From NCBI GenBank assembly GCA_946902875.1, contig OX336342.1:14377523-14441522 (forward strand): a stretch of DNA of 64,000 nt, read 5' to 3'. The notes below the pieces were generated by a model. The model saw nothing but the letters and a program-made list of their open reading frames with translations. It was not told the DNA's origin and did not search any database. Position numbers and translations under genes: made by a program. This document shows positions 11,171 through 24,100 of the stretch, piece by piece; within the stretch, counting starts at the first letter, position 1, and every line of letters begins with the position of its first letter. The stretch comes from Nematopogon swammerdamellus (Eukaryota; Arthropoda; Insecta; Lepidoptera; Adelidae).

Positions 11171-11460
11171 TCTACTTGGAAAACTTTCACACCATCACTC
11201 CGCTTTCATTTCCACGACACAGTAGGCCTTCGGATGTGATAACTTTCAAGGTTTAGAGCGATATAATTACGACGAAACTGTTAAATTGGCTTCTATACTT
11301 CTCAAAATGTAGAGAAGTGGATTTGGAATTGTTGGTTTGGTTCCAATTCAACAGAATTCAATTACATTTTAGTGTATAAATTGTAAATAAACATTTACCT
11401 TATTTTAAATAAAAGACTTCAACGAAAAAAGAAACCCTTCGTTATTCAACAGATAATCTT

Positions 11461-12835
<1,375 letters not shown>

Positions 12836-13129
12836 TAAATCGGTTTTCTTGCGCCCTTAAATAAGTCTCCAATATTTGTTTTCTCCCTTTTTTTCCTTCA
12901 CTTCTTTTGATTTGCCGAGGGTTCTGTTTTATTTAAATGTGGGCCAAGTTAACACTTACCTTTAATCATGAAGGTTTTTTTTTGCTCACTTACGTAATTT
13001 ACAGTGCGCTCTTAAATATCAAAGATCCGCTAAGTGAGTTTACTACACCTCACATCACGCCTCCATCTTAGTAATGATCCGAGTCAACCCCAAATTTACA
13101 CCTCCTCATAACACAATGTTTACGGGGCC

Positions 13130-13620
13130 AAAGGCAGCGAGGGAAGGCGAGGAAAACAATTAGGGGTCTGGTTCGAGGACAAACGCGGGCAGGTGTCGAC
13201 CCGAGCGCCGAGCGAGCGCGGCGACCTGCTGCGTGCCGGAACGTAAGGGAGCAAGCGTCGCGCGAGGTCGCTTTATAGTGGTTCAACTTCGGAGGTGAAA
13301 GCGGTAGAGCGTCGCTTAGTGCGTTCGGCTGCGGAGCAGTCGGGCGAAGGTGCGCATGCCTGGCCCGGCCACGGCGGCGGAGGCGCCGACAGCGACGGAA
13401 CGACGCGCGGGCGGAGGCGGGGGCGGCAACGAAGGTGGCCACTCGGTGGGGTGGTTGTGCTAGACACAACATCGCGTGGGTATGTTTATATAGTTGTATA
13501 CTACAGACGCGCCCACGTCTTTGCGTAGCACCTGCCGTGTCCCCCGGGAGTCCCCGATACCCCCGCCGTTATAATGCAGCACGAAGCCTCCACGTGAGCA
13601 GCCCCGCCGCGCCGGGTAAA
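13130..13620 (+). promoter_or_regulatory. CpG-rich block in Ace intron 1
   Basis: A second GC-rich, CpG-dense segment lies about 340 bp after exon 1 (for example GCGCCGAGCGAGCGCGGCG and GGCGGCGGAGGCGCCGACAG). Open frames on both strands here are compositional. It could be an intronic enhancer or alternative promoter; CTTTATAG at about 13270 is a weak TATA-like element. There is no direct evidence of function. Confidence 0.3.
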
Positions 13621-14280
13621 CATAATTATGTAGAGCCCGCAGACACATTACCTTGTCATAACAAATAGCGACTTATCGAACGAAAGCCTCACACACAACA
13701 GCTAGCGACAGCGAGCGTTTACCGAGCTCGAGCTCAATGCTCGACAATGAACTAATTTCTATCGATAAATTTTATTATTTTTAATTTGTTTGCTACCAAG
13801 ATAAAGTCGAATTTCATGTTTCAATCGAAAAATTTTCCTTACTTAACTATTCTATTAACCAATTATTAGTTTGAACCGAAGGTTTGAACACTTTAGACAG
13901 GAAACTTATTTTATATGATGACGATAGCACTGCTATAATGAGGTGGACGAAATCGGAGGTCTGGGCTCTGATTTGTGATAACGAAATGTAAACAAACATA
14001 ATAGTTTAATCTCTGGGTCAAATGTGTTTCACGGCAACGAGGTCCCGGAGCTATCAGTGCCGCCGTTATAACGGCGCAATAATAATAAAAGGAATTAAGG
14101 TGGATACCATTCCGGGATCACGTTTTATCCAAATTGCGTTTAGTCACGTCAATTCCACTGCCACTGCGCCGCGCCGGCTCCGCGCGGTGCCCCTACATCC
14201 TATAAACAATTACCACGTGACCACACTGGGTTAGGATTGTAATAGCATTTTTCTATATATTGTGAATTAGTTATGTATAT

Positions 14281-14432
14281 AAGGTCTTTCATTAGTAGGT
14301 AACGATATACGCTAAGGGGTGTAATGTGTATCAGATACTGATAACTGAAAAAAAATGGTATGGGATGGGAACGTGATCAGTATCTGATACACATACACCC
14401 TAGCGTATCGTTACCTATTATTGAAAGACCTT
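14281..14432. repeat. Hairpin MITE, ~152 bp
   Basis: The ends are AAGGTCTTTCATTA and its near complement TTGAAAGACCTT. The arms of about 60 bp continue through GGTAACGATA, GTGTATCAGATACTGAT and their complements, around a loop of about 30 bp. It encodes nothing. Confidence 0.75.
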
Positions 14433-14479
14433 AATGACATAAAGACATATTTTATTATTATAACAATGTATTTCCTCGT

Positions 14480-14800
14480 CTCCAGCCGCTAGTTTTCGAC
14501 GTCGCAGTATGTGATGGAGATGAGATCTTGAGGTGGAGAGGAGAGCCGCCTGCAGCAAGGGAAATATTTGATCGCTTCGAGTACTGGTTCCTTTCAAATG
14601 GTCATCAGGGTCCTGGGGAGGGTCAGTGAAGTCGGGAAGGAAGAGCATGTTTCGAGCGCAGGGCATAAATTGTATCTTCATAATCTGCGGCGATACTGTC
14701 GGAGGAGCACAGCAGTCTGACCGCGCCGCGCACATCGCCACCGAAGACTTTGCTCTCCACTCTTTTGAAAATTGAAGCGGAAGTGATCAGTGCAGTATTT
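14480..14800 (-). pseudogene. LINE fragment, region before the RT core
   Basis: On the minus strand, shifted frames read KRVESKVFGGDVRGAVRLLC, SDSIAADYEDTIYALRSKH and FPLLQAALLS. The KVxxGDVxGAxRLL and TxxALxxKHP wording is typical of the linker between endonuclease and RT in some lepidopteran LINEs. Frameshifts are present and no RT block follows in this window. Confidence 0.5.
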
Positions 14801-15748
14801 TTGTGTTTTTTGTTTTATTGTTTGACAATCGTCGCAGGTAGCGTTCTTTTTCCCGTTTGGTTGATCTCTCATCTCACAGGTTGAAGTATCTTCGAAGTTA
14901 CTCTTTATTTCCGTCGCTTAAGTATCTTTAGAATTGTCTTGAGTCCTCCGGACGTCTGCTGCATTGTGCTTGTACATTTTAATCCTTTCAATGAACGAGA
15001 CTTGCGTTGCGTAGTCGATGCTTTCATAGAAATCGTCGATTTTATACTGTCATTGTTGGTAATTGGTATGCTCATTAGAGATTACAAATGACATTTTATA
15101 GTCCCCTACAATAGACGTGTTTTCTTTTCGTGATAACTGCACTGAAAACGGCGAAATACCTTGGATCCACGAGACACAGGGCATACTAGACTAGGCTATG
15201 ATCATTATTCTGTAAATGATTTAGCCATCCATGTCAGGTCAATATTAAGGTGAACAAAAAACAATATGGATCGTTCCGGATCGACCTATGCTATCCGGCA
15301 TTTCCGGGCCGAAGTCGATGAGACAGCAAGGCTTCCACTTCCCGTCGTTTGTCAATATCACGTTCAATCCGGGTGACTGGCATTATTCTAAAATTTACGA
15401 AGAGCTGCTGGTATAATGGATGAAAAGAAATTTTGAGCTCGATCAAGAAAACTGCTGATGCGGGCTTCATTCTGTTATTCTCTTCTTTCATATCTTCAAT
15501 GTGTATTTTTCTCTTTATTACTTCATTTTTTCCTGTCTAAGTGTTCTGGAAGCCTGAAGAATCAACCTGTCGTTTTTCGTAGTTCCAAAAGTTGAACAAA
15601 TTGACTGTGTTGTATCTCATCCTCTATAAAATTATAACTATATTATCTTTAAAAAAAAATCGGGGTGTGGCTGTGTCGTGGACACGGCCGTGTGTTTTAC
15701 GTGAATACGTGTACGTATTTGTCAGCCTTTTAAACAGTACGTGTTTTT

Positions 15749-16134
15749 GTCAGCCTCGATAGCTCAGTGTTGCAGACAGTCAACTGTCGCTATTGAATGT
15801 TAAGCAACGCTGGGTGCGGTCAGTTCTTGGATGGGTGACCGCTGACCGTTGGAGGCTGACCGAGGTTCGGATTCCTTGTAAAACTGTAGGTCCCTTCCCT
15901 CCTAATCTTACTTGGTGGTAGGGTTTAACCCGCCCGGGTTGGTACCACCGCACTGAATGAAACGTCGGTCAAAACGGCTATGTAAATAGTTTGTGTTTTC
16001 CGACCAGTACAGTGTAGCCGGCACGATCAAAGGGGGAAGCACTGACATGGCACCTAGTTCACCCGGTGTTATGGGCTGACATCACGGACGTTGTAGGTGA
16101 TGTAGCCAACCGTGACAGTTTACATAAAAAAAAA
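15749..16134 (+). repeat. tRNA/5S chimeric SINE, full length
   Basis: The head GTCAGCCTCGATAGCTCAGT carries a tRNA-like A box. It is followed by GTTAAGCAACGCTGGGTGCG and CTTGGATGGGTGACCGC, which match the 5S rRNA internal promoter region, and then by the B-box-like GGTTCGGATTCC. The body contains GGTGGTAGGGTTTAACCCGC, ATGAAACGTCGGTC, GTTATGGGCTGACATCACGG and ends CCATAAAAAAAAA. It is about 386 bp and in the sense orientation of Ace. Confidence 0.85.
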
Positions 16135-16307
16135 CCTATTCTTTGATGCTTTACCTATCGAGTGGTGTAATTAAATTTTGGATGTAGATGATAGATATGA
16201 AGCTACAACACCAAACCGTATCCCCCGAATTTGTTATCATCAGTTTTCTGGATTGGCTCCCACTATGGAAGCAAATTTAAAGACGTATTCATGTCAAAAA
16301 TATTTAA

Positions 16308-16400
16308 AATGCGACATGTGGCGCCGACCAACCTATAAGGTGTGTAACGACGCCCATGAACATTGTCTCGCCCATGAACTCATCAAAAGCGAATGACTTG
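16308..16400 (-). pseudogene. LINE 3'-end fragment
   Basis: GCGACATGTGGCG followed by AAGGTGTGTAACGACGCCCA and TGAACAT matches, inverted, the 3' tail of the LINE family at 31345 and 49044. Confidence 0.5.
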
Positions 16401-17219
16401 CCAACTTGGACCTGACAGGTCGTTCGCTTCTATCTATTACATTACAGTTTTCTCCCTCTAACCTACATAATATGTTTCATCGTCACTTCAGTAACTGCGT
16501 TCTACCGCCCACGTTGTGTGCGATTCGGTGCGGGCGGGAGTCACACTCACTGTGAAGCATGACGTGTAGAATTAGGCAATTAGTTGATTCGGTATCGCGG
16601 TCTGTCCTAGCTTATTAAAATTTCATGTATACATTTTGTAACCGTTTTGTACATTTAGTCTCGATTCTCTGTAATTTGTTTTGTTGTTGACTGAATTGTG
16701 TAAACGTGACAAAAACTGGTTTACTTGTAGGAACCGAAAAAATAAATAAATAGGTAAAGTAATTTAGTAAGTAACTTCTCCAGAAGTTCAACCTACTCGT
16801 ACTTCTGTAAGTATCCAAGTTTCAGTTCAGCAACACTCCAAATGAAACAATATGTTCCACTCGAAGATGAATGGTGATTACGTAAGCCGACAATACCCTT
16901 TCAGCCCCCCCTCTCCAGGGTCCGATTTCCGTAACTTGCCGGCAACTTGATTTACAATATCTGGCGACTTAAGTATTACCCCCGACCCTACGCGAGGGAC
17001 CAATCCCTAAATCTTGCATTTTCGGGACAACTGTGGAATGTGAGTAACTTCGAGGCCCGGAAGAAAGGTGATGCCTTATGTCCACATTATATTATTACTG
17101 ATTATACTTATTTGAAGAAATTAAATTTTCATCATCTTCGCTTTTCAAAAGTTAGATAAATATAGTCCAATGAAGAGTTCGCAATATTTATTAGTCATTA
17201 TTTGAAAGGTCTCTACAAC

Positions 17220-17424
17220 TACTTGGTGGTAGGGTTTAACCCGCCCGGGTTGGTACCACCGCACTGAATGAAACGTCGGTCGAAACGGCTATGTAAATAG
17301 TTTGTGTTTTCCGACCAGTTCTGACATGGTACCTACTTCACCCGGTGTTATGGGCTGACATCACGGACGTTGTAGGTGATGTAGCTAACCGTGTCAGTTT
17401 CCATAAAAAACAAATAAAAAAAAT
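17220..17424 (+). repeat. SINE copy, 5'-truncated
   Basis: It begins at TACTTGGTGGTAGGGTTTAA, so the tRNA and 5S head is missing. The body and the ending CAGTTTCCATAAAAAA match the full copy at 15749. A deletion removes part of the CGACCAG...GACATGG region. Confidence 0.8.
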
Positions 17425-17819
17425 TTTGCATCAAGCAATGTTATTAATCTGGTGTTCATATGTGAGGATTCAGCTCATGAGAATATGAAATTTCTTCACA
17501 ATCGAAACCAAAGACAGATATTACTAGCCGAATGTCGAAACTCTCATTATTAACACAAGTATACATAAACGTGTACATAATAAATACTACAAAATTATAT
17601 GACGTAACTGAAAATGTAGGTAGATATAATGTAGTGGTGGTCCGGCCAGGGACGCGCAGCCCTTGACCCGAGGCGCGACGCACACGACAATAAATCGTTA
17701 CCTGCCTTGTTTGTCGGAAATGCTAACTGCCCCCTTGATTTAAAAATTATTCCATCTATGAAATTAATAGTTGTTCAAAAATAACGTTTTTGTTTTACGT
17801 TTGACGGTATTCGTTGTGT

Positions 17820-17940
17820 ATTGAAAAACACCGGCCAAGTGGTAGTCGGACGGACTCGCGCACCGAGGTTTCCGTATTATCACTCATATATTTCCCCCCA
17901 AGTCGCGCTCTCAATAAAACCACGTAATTGGCCGGTTTTT
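17820..17940 (+). repeat. GGCCAAGTG/GAGTCGGACTCGCGC dispersed repeat
   Basis: CACCGGCCAAGTGGTAGTCG and GACTCGCGCACCGAGGTTTC form a short element end, also seen at 40440-40500 and inverted at 29220-29262, 31765-31790 and 40105-40147. It is usually adjacent to the GGTTCCGT repeat. The family is not named. Confidence 0.45.
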
Positions 17941-18061
17941 ATTATTTTGTTATTTTACTTTAGAGTTTGCATCATCACACCAAGTTTGACGCTTCTATCC
18001 GTATTGCCGTTCCTACGACAAAGCAAAAACAAAACACTTTGAAAACAGCTTTGCAAACTTT

Positions 18062-18437
18062 GTCAGCCTCCTCGGTAGCTCAGTGATGCGGTCGGTCGAC
18101 TGTTGTTAAGCAACCCTGAGCGCTGTCAGTACTTGGATGGGTGACCGCTCGACCGTTGGAGGCTGACCGTGGTTCGGATTCCACGTAAAACTGTAGGTCC
18201 CTTCCCTTCTCACCTTACTAGGTGGTAGAGTTTATCCCACCCGGGTTGTTACCACAGCACTGAATGAAACGTCGGTCGAAACAGCTATGTAAATAGTTCG
18301 TGTTTTCCCTAGTTCAGTGTAGCCGACATGAAATAAAGGGAAGCACTGACATGGGATCTAGTTCACCCGGTGTTATAGGCTGACATCACGGATGTTGTAA
18401 GTGATGTAGTCAATCGTGTCAGTTTCCATAAAAAAAA
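18062..18437 (+). repeat. tRNA/5S chimeric SINE, full length
   Basis: The head GTCAGCCTCCTCGGTAGCTC is followed by GTTAAGCAACCCTGAGCGC, GTACTTGGATGGGTGACCGC and the B-box-like GGTTCGGATTCC. Here the 5S-like segment is closest to genuine 5S (GTACTTGGATGGGTGACCGC is exact). The tail is CCATAAAAAAA. Confidence 0.85.
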
Positions 18438-18489
18438 CAACACGTTTTTTGTATCCCCGTAATTTGCAACTTATGTTTTTTATTATTTG

Positions 18490-18580
18490 TTCCGAAGATA
18501 TAGCCTTCGGACAGACGGACAGACAGTCGGATGGCGTAGGCTTAGTAATAGGCTTCCGTACTGGTACGGAAACCTGAAAA
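18490..18580 (-). repeat. GGTTCCGT-type dispersed repeat, inverted
   Basis: GACAGACGGACAGACAG, then GCGTAGGCTTAGTAATAGGC and GGTACGGAAACC form the reverse of the repeat at 3048-3385. Confidence 0.45.
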
Positions 18581-19494
18581 TGTGTCTAATTTGAAAAATT
18601 TCTCATTTATATTTTTCTTTTTCAATGGTATACCATCGTAAGTTTTCGCATACATACTTATTCTGAAACTTCCGAATATATATAATATAACAAATATATA
18701 ATAAAACATTACAAATTATTATTGTTTATTCAATTTATATGAATTTTAATTAAAATTATGCAATGAGCCTTTGCACTGAACAAAAACACCTTAACCGACA
18801 ATCATTGGTTCAGATATAAATGAGTATGTCATTTGAAAGCTCGTTCCTAAGTAAACATTATCGTTAAAAATAAAAATAAAATATATAAACCCGTCACCGG
18901 TGAAATGAGAGGTGGTAGACGAGTGTCGGCCCGGAAATAACGTAACTTGCCTCCCGTTACGCTTAGTTAGGCTAGCTCAAAGAGCACACCACCGCCGCCG
19001 CGCGCCACCGCCGCGCCTCCGCCCCGCGCCGCGCCCGCCCAACGCCCGCCTCCACTGAGTGAGAGCTTGTTAGCGCAGATGATCACGCACTCAAGTGGTT
19101 CTAGTGGTGAGGTTGCTGTTGGCGCATGCTTTTGTAAGATGGAGGTCTTTCGATAAGGGAATGTACAAAAGTACTATAGTAGGCGTTTATGTAGGTACGC
19201 TCTCGTCGCGGGCTAAGCGAATCGTCCTATTACATCTTCGAAATCGATAACATAAATTTTTCGAGAGAAACAGACAAGTGCTGGATGTAACATGGCCGCA
19301 TAGCAGCCTCGGTTGTGTTCTCCTCTAGTCCAGTATAGCCAGCCATCCAGGGAAGTCTCCGGTATGGCACCTACCTTATCGGAGGTGATATTGGCTGGTC
19401 GGAGCACGCGCTTTGGCCCCTCCGACTCAGCCACCCATACCGAATTACATAAAAAAAATCTCCTGGTACTCGTATATAACTTTTATGTTAGTTA

Positions 19495-19636
19495 TTGTTT
19501 TCCGACCAGTTCAGTGTAGCCGGCACGATCAAAGGGGGAAGCACTGACATGGCACCTAGTTCACCCGGTGTTATGGGCTGACATCACGGACGTTGTAGGT
19601 GATGTAGCCAATCGTGTCAGGTTCCATAAAAAAAAA
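19495..19636 (+). repeat. SINE copy, 3' half
   Basis: It starts at TTGTTTTCCGACCAGTTCAG and runs through GGCACGATCAAAGGGGGAAG and GTTATGGGCTGACATCACGG to a poly(A). It is nearly identical to the 3' part of the full copies. Confidence 0.8.
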
Positions 19637-19732
19637 GAAGTTATTTTACGTGTCACTTTTCGAAGTCTAACAAACAAATTTCCATAAACATATAATGTAG
19701 CACTACTTACGCAACTACGTATAATAGTAGTT

Positions 19733-19770
19733 AGTTAAACTCGTATCTTAAGCATGATACGAGTTTAACT
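19733..19770. repeat. Perfect 15-bp hairpin
   Basis: AGTTAAACTCGTATC and GATACGAGTTTAACT are exact reverse complements around an 8-base loop. No transposon ends are evident. It may be a remnant of a small fold-back element. Confidence 0.7.
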
Positions 19771-21518
19771 TTGCCGTTTGATCGTTTTGAGTACGGAAAA
19801 CGCGCAAAACTGAAGCAGAACCAACATGCAGAGTTCCCCAAAGCAGGCCTCAGACACTCCTTCATACCTACCGCGATAATCACCTACAGCGCGCGATATT
19901 CGGAGAATACAAAACAGTCCGGGCAGCCCCGCGCTTGCGAGCGCACGCATACAGTCGATCGCCTGGATGGAACGAACTATTTTATTCAGTACCTATGAAA
20001 TATTCTGTGCCTATTCTTCGATATAATAATAATGGAGAAATTGGAGCATCGTAATACTAATAATGACTAATTTAATTTAATGATTAATTTTAGGTATATA
20101 TTTGTATTTTTATACTTTGTTTATGTGAAATTAATGTAAATATTGTAAATTTGTTAATAAAGAATTAATAATGACTACTAATACTAATAATACTATCTCG
20201 GTAATGAACGATTGATGATAATAATAATATGATCATTTTGTGTATTTTTATAAGTTTTTGTATAATATAAAATATGTAAAATTAATATAAATGCTTAGTA
20301 AAAATGTGAAAATAAAGAAATGATAATAATAATATGTCAAATCAAATAATTTATTTATTTCATTATTTCATGTACGCATTTACAAAGAGAGGCTCTGCAA
20401 TAGAAGAATCTGTCTCGCAGAGGCAGTTCCTGATTCATAGGCATTTTGCGCTTATCTAATATACAACAATTAAAATAAGAAACTAATTAAATAAATGAAT
20501 CAATAAAATTAGCATGTCATCATCATTATACTTCCGAGAAGCCACAGAGTTTTGTCAAATTTATTCGTCACACAAGACGACAACCCCAACACGATCCGAA
20601 TCGCGCCAAAAGAGATAGAGTTATGCGATAGAAAGAGAAGCGTGATGTAGGTTATTATTCGAGTTAGGCATGCAGCGCTTTGCGAGCTGAATTGCACTTT
20701 ATTGCGTCTCAGCAAGAGTAGCTATTCCTTTATGTGGCCTTGTGGAGTGTCGCTTCTGGTACTCTTTTCTATTCTGTGCCCAAAGTAATGTCTGATTTAT
20801 ACTCGTGACTCGGGTGAAGTAGCGGGTAGACACCGGTAGAGAGCGGGTAGAGACTAGAGAGCGAGGTAGGGCTGTATCTTGTTACGGATGAAATCTGTTT
20901 ACGGCTCGACTTATGTATGTATATTATATGCGTTCGCCTCTAGAATCTTCCGGTTTTCTTTGAGTAGAAATATTTTGTTTCACTGGGATTTGTATTCAGA
21001 TTTTTGAATGGATTAGTTGATTTTTATAAATTAGCGTTATTCTCGACTTTCATAACATAAAAGTAAAATAAACAATATACAATTTGTAATTATATTAAAA
21101 ATATAAACACATAACAATTTCATTTTCACTATTTTAACTTGACCCACTTAGCTTGACATTATTTAATTCTTGCAGACTGCTTTCAGCATTCTTACTAATC
21201 AACTCAAATATTTAGGCAATATAATGTATATTTTCAACCGACTTCCAAAAAGGAGGAGGTTCTCATTTCGTCTGTATGTTCTTTGTGTGTATGTTACTCG
21301 ATTTCTCCGCCAATTCTAAACCGATATTAATGATTCTTTTTTCATGAGTAGGGTATATCTCAGGGGTGGTCCTTTCATAATTTTTTTAAAAGAATACCAC
21401 CCCTAAGGGTTGGTAATTAAGGGATGAATACTTTCACACTAATGAATTTTTGCAATCACCTACTTTCCGTCAACAATATTATGCGATATTACTAAAAATA
21501 GTTAAATAAAAAAACTGT

Positions 21519-21716
21519 TTAAAAAAAAACATTGAACCGACTTCCCTAAAAAGTATTAAATTATATTTTAATCTTTAGTAGAAGGCGGTACAAAAGCACA
21601 CCTGAAAATGTATATATGGACCCTTTTGTGCTTTTGTACCGCCTTCTACTCAAGATCAAAATATTATTTAATACTTTTTAGGGAAGTCGGTTCAATGTTT
21701 TTTAAAACATTATTTA
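21519..21716. repeat. Fold-back element, ~198 bp
   Basis: The left arm AACATTGAACCGACTTCCCT continues to AGTAGAAGGCGGTACAAAAG. The right arm repeats this inverted (CTTTTGTACCGCCTTCTACT ... AGGGAAGTCGGTTCAATGTT). The loop is about 30 bp. The arms resemble the CGACTTCCAAAAAGGAGG repeat at about 21240, suggesting an inverted duplication of that repeat. Confidence 0.7.
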
Positions 21717-22461
21717 ATCAATATTTCATTTACCTGAAAGAACGTAAAACTTAAAATTCAGAACTGTAAGAAGTCGGGCGTAGTTTTTTAGTAGGTCAAA
21801 CAAACTGTTGCCCTGACTATACTGTCACTTTCGGAAATATTTTCTCATTACTTGGAAAGTCTCGTAAGATAAAGTTCAGTTCCCTGCTACCCAGTTTTCG
21901 TTCCTCCGTTATGATTTCTAATTCATGCAGATGCATTACCGGTTCAAAAGTATGAAGAAAAGCCTTAGGTATAATTCGTCCTTATGTAATTTAGGTGAGT
22001 AATTCATCCACTCGTATTTCGCTGTGTATATCATAGTGTAGTGATGTTTATAATAACAATTCAGTTATAGGTATTCGAACTTGAAACTTTGTCATATTAG
22101 CTAGAAAGAAAAAAAGAAATAACTTGTTAAAAGATCGATAAATAATGATGATTATTATTAGAAAACAAAGAATACTAAATAAATATTTCCGCTTTGTAAA
22201 CACTATAAACAACCAAAACTAAACCGAAGACAGGAAGTATTATAAGAGGCAGTAGCAGTACTACCACAAAACAATACTAAGCTATTATACTTAGGTTTGC
22301 GCGAGGATGTACGAGTATATGATTTGTGTGAGTGTGTGTGTCAACATTTTGTGTCTGCACAAATTTCAAAATCGCATCTCTACTTTACACTACTACCGTA
22401 CCTACCGTTCGTAGCAGCTTAGAACATGTTTAATATTTGTATGGTATTGGACATTTTGCAG

Positions 22462-22604
22462 GGACATATTTCTTGCTGTACGATTTCCTGGACTACTTCG
22501 AAAAAGATGGACCCAGTTTCCTGCAGAGAGAAAAATTTCTGGAGATCGTCGACACCATCTTCAAGAACATGTCGAAAATAAAGCGGGAAGCCATTGTGTT
22601 TCAG
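22462..22604 (+). CDS. ace-2: Acetylcholinesterase, coding exon 2
   Basis: This 143-base exon completes codon 396 and encodes residues 397-443: TYFLLYDFLDYFEKDG..., ending with IVFQ. It directly follows catalytic Glu395, so EGTYFLLYDF is restored across the junction, which is the conserved sequence of insect Ace. Tyr398 and Phe399 correspond to the aromatic residues of the choline-binding site and acyl pocket. The acceptor TTTTGCAG and donor GTAAAT are both usable, and the exon leaves phase 0. A SINE in antisense begins 193 bp downstream. The exon is too short to be found by ORF length and was recognised by protein similarity and splice phase. Confidence 0.92.
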
Positions 22605-22797
22605 GTAAATAATGACACAATCACTTATTGTTATGTTTCTACAAACTTTGCCAAAATACAAAAAAAAAAAAGTAACTTGAAAAATTATTTTGTAAATATT
22701 TTTTGTAATTTCATAATTAAAGTACAAATACAATTTAAAATGTAGTTCCCAGCATGGTAACTATTTCTGAGGAACCACACGGCCATACCACAGTAGG

Positions 22798-23031
22798 TTT
22801 TTTTTTATGGAAACTGACACGGTTTGCTACATCACCTACAACATCCGTGATGTCAGCCCATAACACAGGGTGAACTTGGTGCCACGTCAGTTCTTCCCTT
22901 CGGTCGTGCCGGCTACACTGAACTGGACGGAAAACACAAACTATTTACATAGCCGTTTCGACCGACCTTTCATTCAGTGCGGTGGTATCATCCCGGGCGG
23001 GTTAAACCCTACCACCTAGTAATATAAGAAT
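22798..23031 (-). repeat. SINE copy, antisense, 5'-truncated
   Basis: It starts with a T-run and TTATGGAAACTGACACGG, runs through CATCACCTACAACATCCGTG and ends GTTAAACCCTACCACCTAGT. This is the reverse complement of the SINE body without the tRNA/5S head. Confidence 0.8.
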
Positions 23032-23371
23032 GGAGTCATATCACTTAGTCGCCTTTTACGACATACACGGGGAGAGATGCAGTGGGGCTATTATTTTAAA
23101 GTACCGGCCTGTTTTTTATTATCTTCCTCCGTATTGGATAACAAACCGAACCAAATTCTTCTAAATATTTATGTGGGCTTCGGCGAACTATTCAGAAATT
23201 TATTTTTTGTAGGTTTTCTGAATATTAATTTTAGATTAGTTTTAGTTTTAGTGTATTAGTTTATAGTACATACATACATACATAACTCACGCTTTTGTAT
23301 CCCGACAATCAGGGTAAGCAGAGTAATCGGTGTTGTGCTATAAGTTCATACATACATACACATACATAACG

Positions 23372-23775
23372 TCACGCCTGCCTGCCTACCAGTGGGGCAG
23401 GCAAAGACAACAGACCCAACCCACGCAAACAACCGAACCTCCACGCGCCACGATCCTGACACACTCTTGCCGCCTCTTCCACTCTCATAATGTTCTTCAT
23501 ACATGCTCGTCGGTTACGGGTCCTACGCACCTGACCCTTTTCGAGCACATGCCCGATCTGGTCCAGGTACGTGCGTCTAGGGCGACCCTTCCCGACTCTT
23601 CCACTAACATTCGCTCCATAGATTTCTTTCATTAGTTTCCTATCATCCATTCTACAGACACACATACTCCTCCTATTCCACACATACTCCTCTCAACGCG
23701 CGCATTTCAACATCATTTATCCTGCTCTCATGCTTCGCCTGCCATACCCAACTTTCACTCCCATAAGTACTCTGG
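23372..23775 (-). pseudogene. LINE C-terminal fragment (RTE/BovB-like tail)
   Basis: Minus-strand frames read YGSESWVWQAKHESRINDVE, MRALRGVC, then after a frameshift MDDRKLMKEIYGANVSGRVG, GRPRRTYLDQIGHVLEKGQV and NRRACMKNIM. YGSExWxxxKxxExRxxxxEMRxLR is the typical end of the RT domain in RTE-like LINEs. At least one frameshift breaks it. Flanks at 23275-23345 and 23785-23830 carry the GCACAACACCGA repeat. Confidence 0.65.
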
Positions 23776-23784
23776 TAAATTAAA

Positions 23785-24025
23785 GCACAACACCGACCAC
23801 CACGTTTAGCACAGTATACGGACAAGATAACAATCAAGCAGCAAGTGAGGCACGAAGACCCACCTGCTGCATGACAAGGTGGAAGGACCGCGCCAAGGTG
23901 AGAGGTGGCTAGCCTTTCGCCCTTTAGCGCGACATCTTGTCCTTATCCCTTAGTCGCCTTTTACGACATGCACGGGGAGATATGCAGTGGGGCTATTCTT
24001 TTTAAGTACCGGCCCCACACGGTTT
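23785..24025. repeat. LINE-associated flank repeat
   Basis: GCACAACACCGACCACCACG and CTTAGTCGCCTTTTACGACA (also at 23043-23075) are shared with 7615-7760. The sequence GACATGCACGGGGAGATATG occurs twice in this intron, once after the SINE at 23060 and once here. Confidence 0.45.
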
Positions 24026-24100
24026 ATTAGTTTATAGTTATATTTTATATTACTGTTATGTGTTTTAATATATGTAGATACATGAGAAATTATATTATAT

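Noticed and set aside
10807..11256. 149-codon frame over the CpG-rich block
   Set aside because: GC-rich DNA lacks stops by composition. The translation is low-complexity Arg/Ala/Pro with no domain.
13068..13472. 134-codon minus-strand frame in Ace intron 1
   Set aside because: Same compositional artefact in a CpG-rich block. There is no domain and no splice support.
15749..15880. Genuine tRNA or 5S rRNA gene
   Set aside because: The tRNA-like and 5S-like parts are incomplete and fused, do not fold as either RNA over full length, and recur with a long shared body and poly(A): it is a SINE.
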